From: JBQTHP01 sp052389755
GTDB taxonomy: Bacteria; Pseudomonadota; Gammaproteobacteria; Steroidobacterales; Steroidobacteraceae
Direction: 5' to 3'
Assembly (NCBI GenBank): GCA_052389755.1
Contig: JBQTHP010000055.1
Span: forward strand, 1 to 42,913
DNA: 42,913 bases
In this document: positions 1 to 9,981 of the stretch, one piece after another
Numbering within the stretch: position 1 is the first letter of the stretch
How the letters are laid out: each line of letters starts with the position of its first letter
The notes under the pieces: generated by a model
Databases searched by the model: none
What the model saw: only the letters and a program-made list of their open reading frames with translations
What the model was told of the DNA's origin: nothing
Made by a program: the position numbers and the translations under genes

Positions 1-43
1 GCAGCGCCGCGCCTTCGAATTAATCGATCAGATCAGCGTGTAG
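1..43 (+). CDS. Possible 3' end of an unidentified gene
   Basis: Frame 2 from the window edge reads 13 codons (QRRAFELIDQISV) before a TAG at 41-43. The composition resembles a real C-terminus and it would converge with the zinc-finger gene on the other strand. It is far too short to identify and could be chance. Confidence 0.2.
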   Translation, partial: QRRAFELIDQISV

Positions 44-56
44 ACAGAAACTACTC

Positions 57-70
57 GCCCCAACCGGGGC
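57..70 (-). terminator. Weak terminator-like hairpin after the zinc-finger gene
   Basis: GCCCC-AACC-GGGGC forms a 5-bp GC stem about 50 nt downstream of the minus-strand stop at 123. Only three T residues follow on the minus strand, so intrinsic termination is doubtful. Confidence 0.25.
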
Positions 71-122
71 TATCCTCCGGAAGCTGAAGGGAAACTTCGC
101 TCCGCGATCAAAGAACTTCAGT

Positions 123-323
123 CTAGCCCTTCTTCAACGTGTACTCGGCTCCGCAATAGGGGCATTTCGCCCAGCCGGCCGCTTCGACGGGCAGATACAC
201 CCGCGGATGGGAATTCCACAGGTACATGCCCGGCATCGGGCAGGAGAGCGGCAGGTCTTCCGGCGTCACTTCGTAGTGGTTCTGCGCGTTCGGCTGAGTG
301 AGCGGCTTCGACGTGGCGGCCAT
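123..323 (-). CDS. CHCC-type zinc-finger protein
   Basis: This 66-residue protein has the zf-CHCC pattern seen in the mitochondrial complex I subunit NDUFS6 and in small bacterial homologues. The presumed zinc ligands are Cys28, His39, Cys54 and Cys57 (last pair CPYC), set in a C-terminal half rich in aromatic residues. The bacterial members have no firmly established role, and association with respiratory complex I is only suggested by homology. The gene starts 23 nt after the glnE stop on the same strand, so co-transcription is likely. In many beta- and gammaproteobacteria a gene of this type lies near glnE/ilvE, which agrees with the context. The length is normal for the family. Confidence 0.85.
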   Translation of the reverse strand: MAATSKPLTQPNAQNHYEVTPEDLPLSCPMPGMYLWNSHPRVYLPVEAAGWAKCPYCGAEYTLKKG

Positions 324-346
324 CGCGCAATTTTACTGCAGTGCTC

Positions 347-3223
347 TCAATCCGCCATGGTCGCATCCCACACGCGGTTGACCGTCTCACGCTCGCGCAC
401 GAACTCTTCGCTGCGCACGATCGCCGGCCGATCCTCGAGCGCGAGCCGGTGCGCGCGCGTGCGATAGCCGCGGTACGCATCGGTGAGGCCATCGACGGTC
501 GTTTGCGGGACGAGGTTCGCCGAAGCGACCGACTCGAGCTGGCGGATCGTGTCCGAGAACGTGGCGACCGGCGGCGCATCCTTTGCCCACGTGAGCGCCC
601 AGTACTGTGCCAGGAACTCGATGTCGGCGATGCCGCCGGGATCCTGCTTGAGGTCGAACTCGCCCGGCTTCGATTTCGCAAGCTCCCGTCGCATGCGCTC
701 GCGCATGTTGCGCACTTCCTCGCGCAAGGTCTCGCGACGCACGTGGTGCATCAGGGTTACGAGCCGCACGCGCTCGAACTCGGCACGCAGCTCGGGCGCA
801 CCCGCGACGGCGCGCGCGTGCAGCAGGGCCTGATGTTCCCAGGTCCACGCCTCGCGGCACTGGTATTCCTCGAAGGCGGCGACGTTCGTCACGATGAGGC
901 CGCCCTTGCCGCTCGGCCGCAGGCGCACGTCCACTTCGTAGAGCCGTCCGGCCGCTGAATGTACCGTGAGCAGGTGCACGACGCGCTGCGCGAAACGCAG
1001 GAAGTAGAGCTGGTTGTCGATGGGACGCGCGCCGTCGGTCTCCTCGCGCCCACCGCCTGAGTCGTGCAGGAAGACGAGATCGAGATCGGACTTGTAGCCG
1101 AGCTCGAGACCGCCGAGCTTGCCGTAACCGACCGCACAGATGCGTACGGCGCGGCGCGCCGCGCCCTCGCCGCACATCGGGGTACCGAACTGCGCCGTGA
1201 TGTGCTGCCACGCAAGCTGCATCGCGCGCTCGACGATGAGCTCTGCGATCTCGGTGAGGCGATCGCTCACCCGCATCAGGGCCAGCCGGCCCGTCAGATC
1301 GGCGACGGCCACTCGAAAGATCGCCGCGCGCTGAAAGCGGCACAAGGCTTCGACCTGGTGCTCCGGATCATCCTCGTGCACGCCGTTCATACGCAGCGCC
1401 AGCTCGGCGGCAAAGCTCGCGCGGTCCGGCAGATCGGACAGCACGCGCTCGTCGATCAGTTCGTCGAGGAGCAGCGGGTGAGCGGCGATCTGCGCCGCGA
1501 GGAAGTCGCCGTGGCCGCACAGCATCACGAGGCGGCGACGCGCGGGAGCGCTCTCGTGCAGCAGCGAGAAATACGCGGACCGGCCGCCGATCGCCTCGAT
1601 GACGCGCAACACGCGGCGCAGCACCGGCAGCGGCTCTGCGCTGCCGGCGATGTCGGAGAGCAGCCTCGGCAGCAGCGCCTGCAGGCGCCTGCGCCCCGAC
1701 TCGTCCAGACGGCGGACCGAAGATGCGCCGCGCAGCTCGATCAGAAGCCGCGCCATTTCATCTCCTTCCAGGAAGCCCGCGGCGCGAAGCGCCTCCCCGA
1801 GCGCGGCAGCCTCGGTCTGCCCTTCCCACAGCCGTCCGAGATCGATCGCGACCGGTGCGCTCGCATCGCCGGCGCCGGGGCCAAGCACGACGGCCTTGAA
1901 GTGGCCGCTGACGCGGTCGCGGTGGCGCGCGAGATCCTGTGCCAGCGACCTCCAGTCGCTCGCGACCATGGCAAGGGCGATGCGCTCGCGCGTTGCCGCG
2001 TCAGCCGGCACGCTATGCGTCTGCTGATCGGCGAGCATCTGCAGGCGATTCTCGAGACGCCGCAGAAACACGTATGCGGCGCGCAGATCGGCGACGGCGA
2101 CGGACGGAAGCAGGCGGCCGCCCTCGAGCAGCGGCAGCACGCCGAGCAGAGAAGGGCTCTGCAACCGGTGGTCCTGTCCGGCGCGCACGAGTTGCAGCGC
2201 CTGCACGATGAACTCGATCTCGCGGATGCCGCCCGGCCCGAGCTTCACGTCGTCGGCCAGCTCGCGCCGCTCGACCTCGCGCTCGATCATCGCCTTCATT
2301 TCGCGCAGCGACTCGAACACGCCGAAATCGAGATACCGCCGATAGACGAAAGGTCGCACCGCGGTCGAGTAGATCTCAGCGTACCGCTCGGCAGCGGTCA
2401 CCGCGCGCGCCTTGATCCATGCGTAACGCTCCCAGTCCCGCCCGTGTCGCACCAGGTAGTCCTCGAACGACGCGAAGCTCGCGACGAGCGGGCCGCTGTC
2501 GCCGAACGGGCGCAGCCGCATGTCGACGCGGAAGGCGAAACCATCGACCGTCGGCGTCGCAAGCAGGCGGTTCAGCGTCTGGCCGAGGCGCGTGAAGAAC
2601 TCCTCGTTGGCGATCGGCCGCGCCCCGTCCGTTTCGCCGTGCTCGGGAAACAGGAACACGAGATCGACGTCGGAGGAAAAATTCAGCTCTCCGCCGCCGA
2701 GCTTGCCCATGCCGACGACTACGAGAGGTTGAACGACGCCGCTTGCCGACCGCGGCTCTCCGTAGCGCGCGGCGAGCACCCTGCGTGCGTGCCGAACCGC
2801 GGTCCCGATGGCCGCATCGGCGAACGTCGTCGTCTCGCCAAGAGTCTCCTCGAGCGAGGCCCAGCCCGCGAGGTCGCGCCACGCGATGCGTACCATCGCG
2901 CGCCGGCGCCAACGACGCAGCGCGCGCATGAATGCGGCATCGTCAGACTGCTCGTCGAGGCGCGCTGCGTCGCTCGAAGCGTGCGACTCGAGCAACTCGC
3001 CGCTCGTCAGCAGATCGAGAACGAGCTGCGGATCGCGAACACACGAATCGGCGACGAAGTCGCTCGCGGCAAATACCAAGGGCAGGGATTCCCGGATCGC
3101 GCTCGGCGCGGCTGAAAGCGCCGTCCTGGCCTCAGGTACGCTCGCGAGCGCATCGAGCGCGCGTTCGACGCGCGCACGCAGCTCGGGACTCAATTCAGGG
3201 AATGATCCGGCGTCTGGCGTCAA
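347..3223 (-). CDS. glnE: Glutamine synthetase adenylyltransferase/adenylyl-removing enzyme
   Basis: GlnE is a cytoplasmic bifunctional enzyme that adenylylates and deadenylylates glutamine synthetase in response to PII. Two nucleotidyltransferase domains are visible, one with GMGKLGGGELNFSSDVD near residues 171-185 and a second with GYGKLGGLELGYKSDLD in the C-terminal half. Each keeps the DVD or DLD metal-binding aspartates. The frame is open further upstream, but that part is Arg-rich and overlaps the lipoprotein gene in another frame. I therefore choose the TTG at 3223, which overlaps the upstream TGA (TTGA) and gives 958 residues, close to the roughly 946 of E. coli GlnE. A second TTG at 3193 is also possible. 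The overlap suggests translational coupling to the lipoprotein gene. Confidence 0.93.
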   Translation of the reverse strand: MTPDAGSFPELSPELRARVERALDALASVPEARTALSAAPSAIRESLPLVFAASDFVADSCVRDPQLVLDLLTSGELLESHASSDAARLDEQSDDAAFMRALRRWRRRAMVRIAWRDLAGWASLEETLGETTTFADAAIGTAVRHARRVLAARYGEPRSASGVVQPLVVVGMGKLGGGELNFSSDVDLVFLFPEHGETDGARPIANEEFFTRLGQTLNRLLATPTVDGFAFRVDMRLRPFGDSGPLVASFASFEDYLVRHGRDWERYAWIKARAVTAAERYAEIYSTAVRPFVYRRYLDFGVFESLREMKAMIEREVERRELADDVKLGPGGIREIEFIVQALQLVRAGQDHRLQSPSLLGVLPLLEGGRLLPSVAVADLRAAYVFLRRLENRLQMLADQQTHSVPADAATRERIALAMVASDWRSLAQDLARHRDRVSGHFKAVVLGPGAGDASAPVAIDLGRLWEGQTEAAALGEALRAAGFLEGDEMARLLIELRGASSVRRLDESGRRRLQALLPRLLSDIAGSAEPLPVLRRVLRVIEAIGGRSAYFSLLHESAPARRRLVMLCGHGDFLAAQIAAHPLLLDELIDERVLSDLPDRASFAAELALRMNGVHEDDPEHQVEALCRFQRAAIFRVAVADLTGRLALMRVSDRLTEIAELIVERAMQLAWQHITAQFGTPMCGEGAARRAVRICAVGYGKLGGLELGYKSDLDLVFLHDSGGGREETDGARPIDNQLYFLRFAQRVVHLLTVHSAAGRLYEVDVRLRPSGKGGLIVTNVAAFEEYQCREAWTWEHQALLHARAVAGAPELRAEFERVRLVTLMHHVRRETLREEVRNMRERMRRELAKSKPGEFDLKQDPGGIADIEFLAQYWALTWAKDAPPVATFSDTIRQLESVASANLVPQTTVDGLTDAYRGYRTRAHRLALEDRPAIVRSEEFVRERETVNRVWDATMAD

Positions 3224-4035
3224 TTCCAGACATTGTCGCCCATGTCGTGGAGCACGGCATCGTCGAGCCTGCGCATGCCCCTGAACCGCGACGACTGCGC
3301 GTAGATCTGCGCGTTTCCGGATGCGTGGATCGCGCCGGACTTGCCGGCCACCGTGCTGTTCTTGATGTGCACGCTCGCGCCGCGCGCGGCGAGACCCACG
3401 CCGCTGGCGGTGATGCGGCTGTTGGTGATGTAGAGCTCGCATCCCTCTTCTGCCTTCACTGCATCGCCGTCGAACGCGATGTTCCGGCCGTCGATGCGCA
3501 TGAAGCGCGACCCCTGGCAAACGAGCGGCTCCGAGCGGCGCTCGACCGCGGCGCCGGAGACTTCCGCTGTCGTGCTTTCGGTCGCCGCGCCCCCTTCTCC
3601 CGCCTTGATGCTGTAGCCAGGACCAGACGCAATCAGCCGGCCGCCGCCGACGTTCGCGGGCGGCTCTCGCACCTCGGTGGGAATCTCTGCCGGCTGCGAG
3701 CTCACAAGCTCGCCGGATGTTGCGGAAGGCTCGGCGGCCGACACCATGGGCGGAGCGTCCACGGACGGCGGCGCGGCCGTCGAGACGGTGCTGGCGGTCG
3801 CGGGCGCCGCAGAGATCTCGTCGACCCCGACGACTTTCAGCTGGCCGGTTTCCCTCACGCGCACGGTGAAGGTGCGTGCCTTCTCATCGGCGGCCACGAT
3901 CTCGAGCTGGTCGTTGCGCTCGAGCGCAGCGCGCGCCCAGGCCATCTCGTCGCTGCCGGCGGTGCATGCGGCGAGCGCCGCAAGCAGCGCCCAGGTCGCG
4001 ACGCGCGGCACGCGGTTGCACGGAAATGTCCGCAT
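3220..4035 (-). CDS. Lipoprotein of unknown function with a repeat-like C-terminal half
   Basis: The 271-residue product begins with a lipoprotein signal peptide ending in LAAC, with Cys24 as the likely lipidated residue. A middle stretch rich in Ala, Pro, Thr and Ser (about residues 75-135) looks like a flexible linker. The last 100 residues contain short repeated hydrophobic-polar turns (DGRNIAFDGDAVKAEEGC, then ITNSRITASG, then IKNSTVAGKSGAIHASGNAQ) like a right-handed beta-helix of the pectate-lyase type. I do not recognise the family. An AAGGAGAA ribosome-binding site lies 5 nt before the ATG. The stop overlaps the proposed glnE TTG start, so the two are probably one transcript. It lies beyond the groEL terminator, so it should have its own promoter. 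Confidence 0.8.
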   Translation of the reverse strand: MRTFPCNRVPRVATWALLAALAACTAGSDEMAWARAALERNDQLEIVAADEKARTFTVRVRETGQLKVVGVDEISAAPATASTVSTAAPPSVDAPPMVSAAEPSATSGELVSSQPAEIPTEVREPPANVGGGRLIASGPGYSIKAGEGGAATESTTAEVSGAAVERRSEPLVCQGSRFMRIDGRNIAFDGDAVKAEEGCELYITNSRITASGVGLAARGASVHIKNSTVAGKSGAIHASGNAQIYAQSSRFRGMRRLDDAVLHDMGDNVWN

Positions 4036-4086
4036 CAGGGTTCTCCTTCGATCGGAACATAAACCCCGCGCGGCTCTGAAGAAAGC

Positions 4087-4114
4087 AAAAAAAAAGCCCC
4101 GCCGAAGCGGGGCT
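4087..4114 (-). terminator. Rho-independent terminator of groESL
   Basis: On the minus strand an 8-bp GC-rich stem (AGCCCCGC/GCGGGGCT, loop TTCG on the transcript) is followed by a run of about nine T residues at 4095-4087. It lies 50 nt after the groEL stop and before the lipoprotein gene. This is a textbook intrinsic terminator with an extra-stable UUCG-type tetraloop. Confidence 0.93.
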
Positions 4115-4164
4115 CAACATAATGCGCAGAACGGGGGTTTCGCTGTTCCGCGACCTTCCGGAAC

Positions 4165-5796
<1,632 letters not shown>

Positions 5797-5810
5797 TGCT
5801 GTCTTCTCCG

Positions 5811-5847
5811 TAGCTGTTAGCTGTGAGCTCGCGAGCTGTCAGCTCAC
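5811..5847. repeat. Short member of the 7-bp-unit hairpin family (copy D)
   Basis: Between groES and groEL, units CTGTTAG and CTGTGAG (plus strand 5814-5827) are followed by a perfect palindrome AGCTCGCGAGCT (5826-5837) and an outer 7-bp stem GTGAGCT/AGCTCAC. The units match the CYNACAG/CTGTNRG units of the larger copies at 11.3, 14.8 and 19.2 kb. The groES stop codon lies inside the element (TGA on the minus strand at 5846-5844). Confidence 0.6.
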
Positions 5848-6137
5848 TTGCCTTCAATCACGGCCATGACGTCTTCTTCACGCATGACCAACAGATCTTC
5901 GCCGTCGACTTTGACCTCTGTTCCGCTGTACTTGCCGAACAGGATCTTGTCGCCGACCTTGATGTCGAGGGGACGGACCTTGCCGTCTTCGAGAATCTTG
6001 CCTTTGCCGACCGCGACGATCTTTCCCTGCACCGGCTTTTCTGCCGCGGTATCGGGAATCACAATGCCGCCCGGGGAAGTACGCTCTTCCTCCAGGCGCT
6101 TCACGATGACGCGGTCATGAAGAGGACGAATCTTCAT
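5844..6137 (-). CDS. groES: Co-chaperonin GroES (Hsp10)
   Basis: This 97-residue protein forms the heptameric lid of the GroEL folding chamber. It starts MKIRPLHDRVIVKR, has the mobile-loop region EEERTSPGGIVIPDTAAEKP near residues 17-36, and the GDKILFGKYSGTEVKVDGE segment typical of GroES. The length is standard. An AAGGAG ribosome-binding site precedes the ATG. It is the first gene of the groESL operon; the sigma-32-like promoter and CIRCE operator lie 59-113 nt upstream. The stop codon is embedded in repeat copy D. Confidence 0.99.
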   Translation of the reverse strand: MKIRPLHDRVIVKRLEEERTSPGGIVIPDTAAEKPVQGKIVAVGKGKILEDGKVRPLDIKVGDKILFGKYSGTEVKVDGEDLLVMREEDVMAVIEGK

Positions 6138-6195
6138 GGTTGTACGCTCCTTGAAGCTGTTGATTGGACTGTTGAGAAATGCCGCCGGGTTGGTA

Positions 6196-6222
6196 TTAGC
6201 ACTCTCCCCGCCGGACTGCTAA
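6196..6222 (-). promoter_or_regulatory. CIRCE operator (HrcA-binding site)
   Basis: TTAGCACTC-N9-GACTGCTAA matches the CIRCE consensus TTAGCACTC-N9-GAGTGCTAA with one changed base. It overlaps the end of the proposed -10 box, so HrcA bound here would block transcription initiation. HrcA itself is not in the window. Confidence 0.93.
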
Positions 6223-6250
6223 TGATAGGGTGCAACTGCACAATTTCAAG
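6222..6250 (-). promoter_or_regulatory. Sigma-32 (RpoH)-like promoter of groESL
   Basis: Read on the minus strand, CTTGAAA (6250-6244) is separated by 13 nt from CCCTATCAT (6230-6222). This fits the RpoH consensus CTTGAAA-N11-16-CCCCATNT. With the CIRCE element directly downstream, groESL seems to be both activated by RpoH and repressed by HrcA. Confidence 0.75.
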
Positions 6251-6368
6251 GCCTCCGTAACGTTGAACCCGATTGCTGCACTGCGGTCCACTCATTGAAA
6301 TGCGGCTCAAGGCGATGCATCCCCATGAAGTGCCTGAGATCATCGTGCTGCCCATCGTCGGAGGGGTA

Positions 6369-8219
6369 ATGCGGACAGGTGCACCGACAACACGCGTGAC
6401 GCGCGCTCGCGCGACGATGCTCGCCGTGCTCGCGTCGGGCGCGGCCGCCGTGTTGTGCGCGCAGGATGCGCAGCCGTCGGTCGACACCGTATTGGGCCTG
6501 GCGCGCGCGCAGTCGAACGAAGGCGACTTCCTGCCGGTCGACGAGGCGTTCCGGTTCGCCGCGGTGGCAGACGGGCCGGACCGCGTTCGACTCACGTGGC
6601 AGATCGCGGACGGCTACTACCTGTATCGAAGCCGCCTGAAGGTGGGGACGACGAGCGGCGATGCACAGCTCGGGCGTCTCATCCTGCCGTCGGGCAAGAA
6701 GAAGGTCGACGAATACTTCGGCGAGCAGGAGGTTTACTACCACGAGCTCGTAGCCAACCTCCCGGTTGCGCGCGCCGCCAGCACGCGGCTCGATCTGCCG
6801 CTCTCGATCACTTACCAAGGCTGCGCCGATGCAGGCCTGTGCTACCCACCCGAAACGAAGAACGTGGCGGTGCAGCTGCCGCCAGGCGGGAGCAGCGGGG
6901 GCTTCGTCTCGGAACAGGACCGGCTCGCAACGTTGATCCGCGGCGACAGCCTGCCGCTCGTGCTGGTCACGTTCTTCGGTCTCGGGCTGCTGCTTGCGTT
7001 CACGCCGTGCGTGCTGCCGATGGTGCCCATCCTCTCCGGCATCATCGCCGGTCAGGGCGCAAACGTGACGACGCGGCGCGCGTTTGCGCTCTCGCTCACT
7101 TACGTGCTCGGCATGGCGTTTACGTACACGCTCGCCGGCGCGCTCTTCGCGGCCGCGGGCCAGCAGGTACAAGCGGTCTTTCAGCAGCCGTGGATCGTCA
7201 CGCTGTTCGCCGCACTCTTCGTGCTTCTGGCGTTGTCGATGCTCGGAGCTTTCACGCTGCAGATGCCGGCGATGCTCCAGAGCCGTCTCGCCGAGCTCAG
7301 CAATCGACAGACGGCCGGCACTTTCGGCGGCGTCGCGATCATGGGCGCTCTGTCTGCGCTGATCGTCACCACGTGCGTCGCGCCGCCGCTCATTGCGACG
7401 CTGACCGTCATCGGCCAGAGCGGGGATGCCGTGCGCGGGGCAGCAGCTCTCTTCACGATGAGCCTCGGCATGGGAGCACCGTTGCTCGTGGTCGGCGCGT
7501 CCGCGGGCAAGTTGCTGCCGAAGGCCGGGCCGTGGATGGACACGGTCAAGAAATCCTTCGGCGTGATGATGCTGGCGGTCGCGGCCTGGATGCTCGCGCG
7601 CATCGTTCCGGAGCGCATCGCGCTCGTGCTCTGGGCAGCGCCGGCGCTCGTCGGAGCATGGGTGCTGTGGAACGCAGTACGGCGAGCAGGCGCAGCGATG
7701 GCGCTGGCACGCACCGGGGGCGTCCTCGCCGGGCTATATGGCATCGCGCTGCTCGCGGGCGCGGCACTCGGCGGCACCGATCCGCTCGCGCCGCTGCCGC
7801 GACTGGCCACGAATCACAGCGAGCTGCCGTTCCGGGCAATCAAGTCCGTCGCGGATCTCGAGCAGCAGGTCGCCGCGGCAAAATCGGAAGGCCGGCCCGT
7901 GCTGCTCGATTTCTATGCCGACTGGTGCGTGTCGTGCAAGGAGATGGAAAGGTACACGTTCACCGACGCGACGGTGCGCTCGACGCTCGCCACCGCGCTC
8001 CTGCTGCGTGCCGATGTCACAGCGAACGATGCGCTCGACCAGGCGCTTCTCAAGCACTTCGGCATCTTCGGACCTCCGACGATCGCCTTCTACGGACCCG
8101 ACGGGATCGAGCGGCGCAACTTCCGTGTGGTCGGGTACATGAAGGCCGCGGAATTCGCCACGCTCGCGCGCCAGGCGCTGGAGCAGCCGGCGCTCGCCTC
8201 CTCCGCCGACGCGCAGTGA
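6369..8219 (+). CDS. dsbD: Thiol:disulfide interchange protein DsbD
   Basis: DsbD carries electrons from cytoplasmic thioredoxin across the inner membrane to periplasmic thiol proteins. I choose the ATG at 6369 because a GGAGGGG site precedes it and it gives a signal peptide (to about CAQ, residue 29); the frame is open to 6273. The order is an N-terminal periplasmic domain with a Cys pair (GCADAGLC), a multi-spanning membrane domain with the two conserved cysteines in TPCVLPMVPILSG and TTCVAPPL, and a C-terminal thioredoxin domain with CVSC at residues 520-523. The length is 616 residues, near the family norm. It is divergent from groESL. The stop overlaps the GTG start of the next redox gene (GTGA), so the two are likely translated together. 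Confidence 0.96.
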   Translation: MRTGAPTTRVTRARATMLAVLASGAAAVLCAQDAQPSVDTVLGLARAQSNEGDFLPVDEAFRFAAVADGPDRVRLTWQIADGYYLYRSRLKVGTTSGDAQLGRLILPSGKKKVDEYFGEQEVYYHELVANLPVARAASTRLDLPLSITYQGCADAGLCYPPETKNVAVQLPPGGSSGGFVSEQDRLATLIRGDSLPLVLVTFFGLGLLLAFTPCVLPMVPILSGIIAGQGANVTTRRAFALSLTYVLGMAFTYTLAGALFAAAGQQVQAVFQQPWIVTLFAALFVLLALSMLGAFTLQMPAMLQSRLAELSNRQTAGTFGGVAIMGALSALIVTTCVAPPLIATLTVIGQSGDAVRGAAALFTMSLGMGAPLLVVGASAGKLLPKAGPWMDTVKKSFGVMMLAVAAWMLARIVPERIALVLWAAPALVGAWVLWNAVRRAGAAMALARTGGVLAGLYGIALLAGAALGGTDPLAPLPRLATNHSELPFRAIKSVADLEQQVAAAKSEGRPVLLDFYADWCVSCKEMERYTFTDATVRSTLATALLLRADVTANDALDQALLKHFGIFGPPTIAFYGPDGIERRNFRVVGYMKAAEFATLARQALEQPALASSADAQ

Positions 8220-8923
8220 AGGCCGCGACTCGGGTTCTCATCGCCGCGACCGCGCTCGCGGCGGCGGCGGCTGGCGGATTCGTCGCCTACCGCCTGCTGA
8301 TGCCGACGCCCACTGTCGTTCGAGGGACGGCCGCAGCCCCGCCCGCGACCCCAAACGTCTCGCCCACCGGCAGGTCCGCCGCGAAAGCGATTCCCGACCG
8401 CCTCCCCGACATCACGCTGACTGATCGGGACGGCAAGCCGCGCCAACTCTCGGAATGGGCCGGTCGACCGCTCCTCATCAATTTCTGGGCGACGTGGTGC
8501 GCGCCGTGCCGCCGGGAGATTCCGTTGCTGAAGACGTTGCGCGCAGAGCGCGCGTCCGAGGGTCTCGAGGTGATCGGGATCGCCGTGGACTTTCGCGACG
8601 CCGTCCTCGAATACGCTCGCGAGATCGGGCTCGACTATCCGCTCCTCATCGGCGAGCAGGACGGCCTCGATGCGGCGGCTGCATTCGGGATGGACATCGT
8701 GCTCCCGTTCTCGATCTTCGCGGATCGCGACGGGCGGATCGTCACCCTGAAGGTCGGGGAGCTGCATGCGGACGAGGCCCGCTACATTCTCGATACGGTG
8801 CGCGAAGTCGACGCGAAGCGTCTCGAACCTGGGCCAGCCCGCCAGCGGATCGCCCTGCGGCTGAAGGAGCTGGCGGCCGACCGGGCCGTCGACGGAGATC
8901 CTGACCGAACGCCACCGAATTAG
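8216..8923 (+). CDS. TlpA/ResA-like membrane-anchored thioredoxin
   Basis: The 235-residue product has an N-terminal membrane anchor or uncleaved signal (about residues 5-28), a Pro/Ala linker, and a TlpA-type thioredoxin domain with the active site WCAPC (Cys95, Cys98) and the partner segment NFWATW. Such proteins reduce periplasmic disulfides, for example in cytochrome c maturation or in protecting thiol enzymes. The natural electron source is DsbD, and the GTG start overlaps the dsbD stop by 4 nt, so a DsbD-TlpA relay is a reasonable inference. The substrate is not shown by the sequence. The cis-Pro position appears as VLPFSIF near residue 160. Confidence 0.88.
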   Translation: MKAATRVLIAATALAAAAAGGFVAYRLLMPTPTVVRGTAAAPPATPNVSPTGRSAAKAIPDRLPDITLTDRDGKPRQLSEWAGRPLLINFWATWCAPCRREIPLLKTLRAERASEGLEVIGIAVDFRDAVLEYAREIGLDYPLLIGEQDGLDAAAAFGMDIVLPFSIFADRDGRIVTLKVGELHADEARYILDTVREVDAKRLEPGPARQRIALRLKELAADRAVDGDPDRTPPN

Positions 8924-9014
8924 ACCTGATCTCAGCCGAACGCCGCTAAAAGTGGCTGGATCGGCGAGACTTGAGGTACATTCGCCGCCGTTTCCCACGG
9001 TCGACTTTCCGCAA

Positions 9015-9464
9015 ATGGCGCGCCTGCTGCTCCTCAACGGCCCAAACCTGAACCTGCTCGGCACGCGCGAACCCGAGATCTACGGGGCCGATACGCTGGA
9101 ATCGATCGAGCGGGCCGCCGCCGCGCTCGCACGCGAGCTCGGCCACGAGCTCACGGCGCGCCAGAGCAATGCGGAGGACGAGCTCATCGAGGCGGTGCAC
9201 CGCGCGCCGCGCGACGGGGTAGCCTTCATCATCCTCAATCCAGGGGCTCTCACCCATACGAGCATCGCGCTGCGCGATGCCCTGCTCGCCGTGCGGGTGC
9301 CGTTCATCGAAGTACACCTCACGAACACGCAGGCGCGGGAGCCGTTTCGACGGCACTCTTATTTCTCGGACATTGCGGTCGGCCAGATCGCCGGATTCGG
9401 GAAGCACGGCTACGAGCTCGCGGTGCGGGCGGCGGCCCAGCGCCTCGCAACCACCGCGGGCTGA
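9015..9464 (+). CDS. aroQ: Type II 3-dehydroquinate dehydratase
   Basis: AroQ catalyses the third step of the shikimate pathway, 3-dehydroquinate to 3-dehydroshikimate, in the cytoplasm as a dodecamer. The start MARLLLLNGPNLNLLGTREP is diagnostic, with the catalytic Tyr in PEIYG. The later motifs ILNPGALTHTSIALRDAL, VHLTNTQAREPFRRHSYFSD and AVGQIAGFGKHGY hold the usual Asn, His and Arg active-site residues. The length is 149 residues, as expected. The frame extends 21 codons upstream but the family alignment places the start at 9015. It precedes accB by 49 nt, the usual order in gammaproteobacteria. Confidence 0.97.
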   Translation: MARLLLLNGPNLNLLGTREPEIYGADTLESIERAAAALARELGHELTARQSNAEDELIEAVHRAPRDGVAFIILNPGALTHTSIALRDALLAVRVPFIEVHLTNTQAREPFRRHSYFSDIAVGQIAGFGKHGYELAVRAAAQRLATTAG

Positions 9465-9513
9465 TCGCCCGCCGACCGCAGCGGTTCATCGAAGAAGGGG
9501 GAGCGATCCGGGG

Positions 9514-9975
9514 ATGGATATTCGAAAAATCAAGAAGCTGATCGAACTGCTCGAAGAATCCGGCATCGCCGAAATCGAAATCAAGGAAGGCGAAGAAGCG
9601 GTGCGCATCAGTCGCATGCCGACCGGCGTGGTTGCGCAACTGCATGCGATGCCCCCGGCCGTGCCGCCGGGTGCCGTCCCGGCACTGCCGGCGCCGGCCG
9701 GATCACAGGCGGAGGCGGCCGCCGCGAAGCCGCGCGCGAACGAGCACGTCGTGACGGCGCCGATGGTCGGGACGTTTTACGCGGCGCCCTCGCCAGGGGC
9801 GAAACCCTTCGTCGACATCGGGGATGAAGTGAAGATCGGCCAGGTGCTCTGCGTCATCGAAGCGATGAAGATGATGAACCAGATCGAATCCGACAAGCCC
9901 GGGCGGGTTACATCGATCATGGCGAAGAACGGCGACCCGGTGGAATTCGGCCAGCCCCTCTTCGTCATCGAATAG
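9514..9975 (+). CDS. accB: Biotin carboxyl carrier protein of acetyl-CoA carboxylase
   Basis: AccB carries CO2 on biotin between biotin carboxylase and carboxyltransferase in the first step of fatty acid synthesis. The 153-residue protein has an N-terminal helical region (MDIRKIKKLIELLEESGI), a flexible Pro/Ala linker (about residues 45-75) and a C-terminal biotinyl domain with EAMKMMN, in which Lys119 is the biotinylation site. A GGGGGAG site precedes the ATG. accC starts 6 nt after the stop, so the pair forms one operon. Confidence 0.98.
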   Translation: MDIRKIKKLIELLEESGIAEIEIKEGEEAVRISRMPTGVVAQLHAMPPAVPPGAVPALPAPAGSQAEAAAAKPRANEHVVTAPMVGTFYAAPSPGAKPFVDIGDEVKIGQVLCVIEAMKMMNQIESDKPGRVTSIMAKNGDPVEFGQPLFVIE

Positions 9976-9981
9976 CGGCCG

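Noticed and set aside
1064..3115. Long open frame antisense to glnE (683 codons)
   Set aside because: It is a mirror of a GC-rich gene; composition is Arg/Ala/His-rich with no domain.
3224..3520. Longer glnE start adding about 99 residues
   Set aside because: The added part is Arg/His-rich, overlaps the lipoprotein gene in another frame and exceeds the family length.
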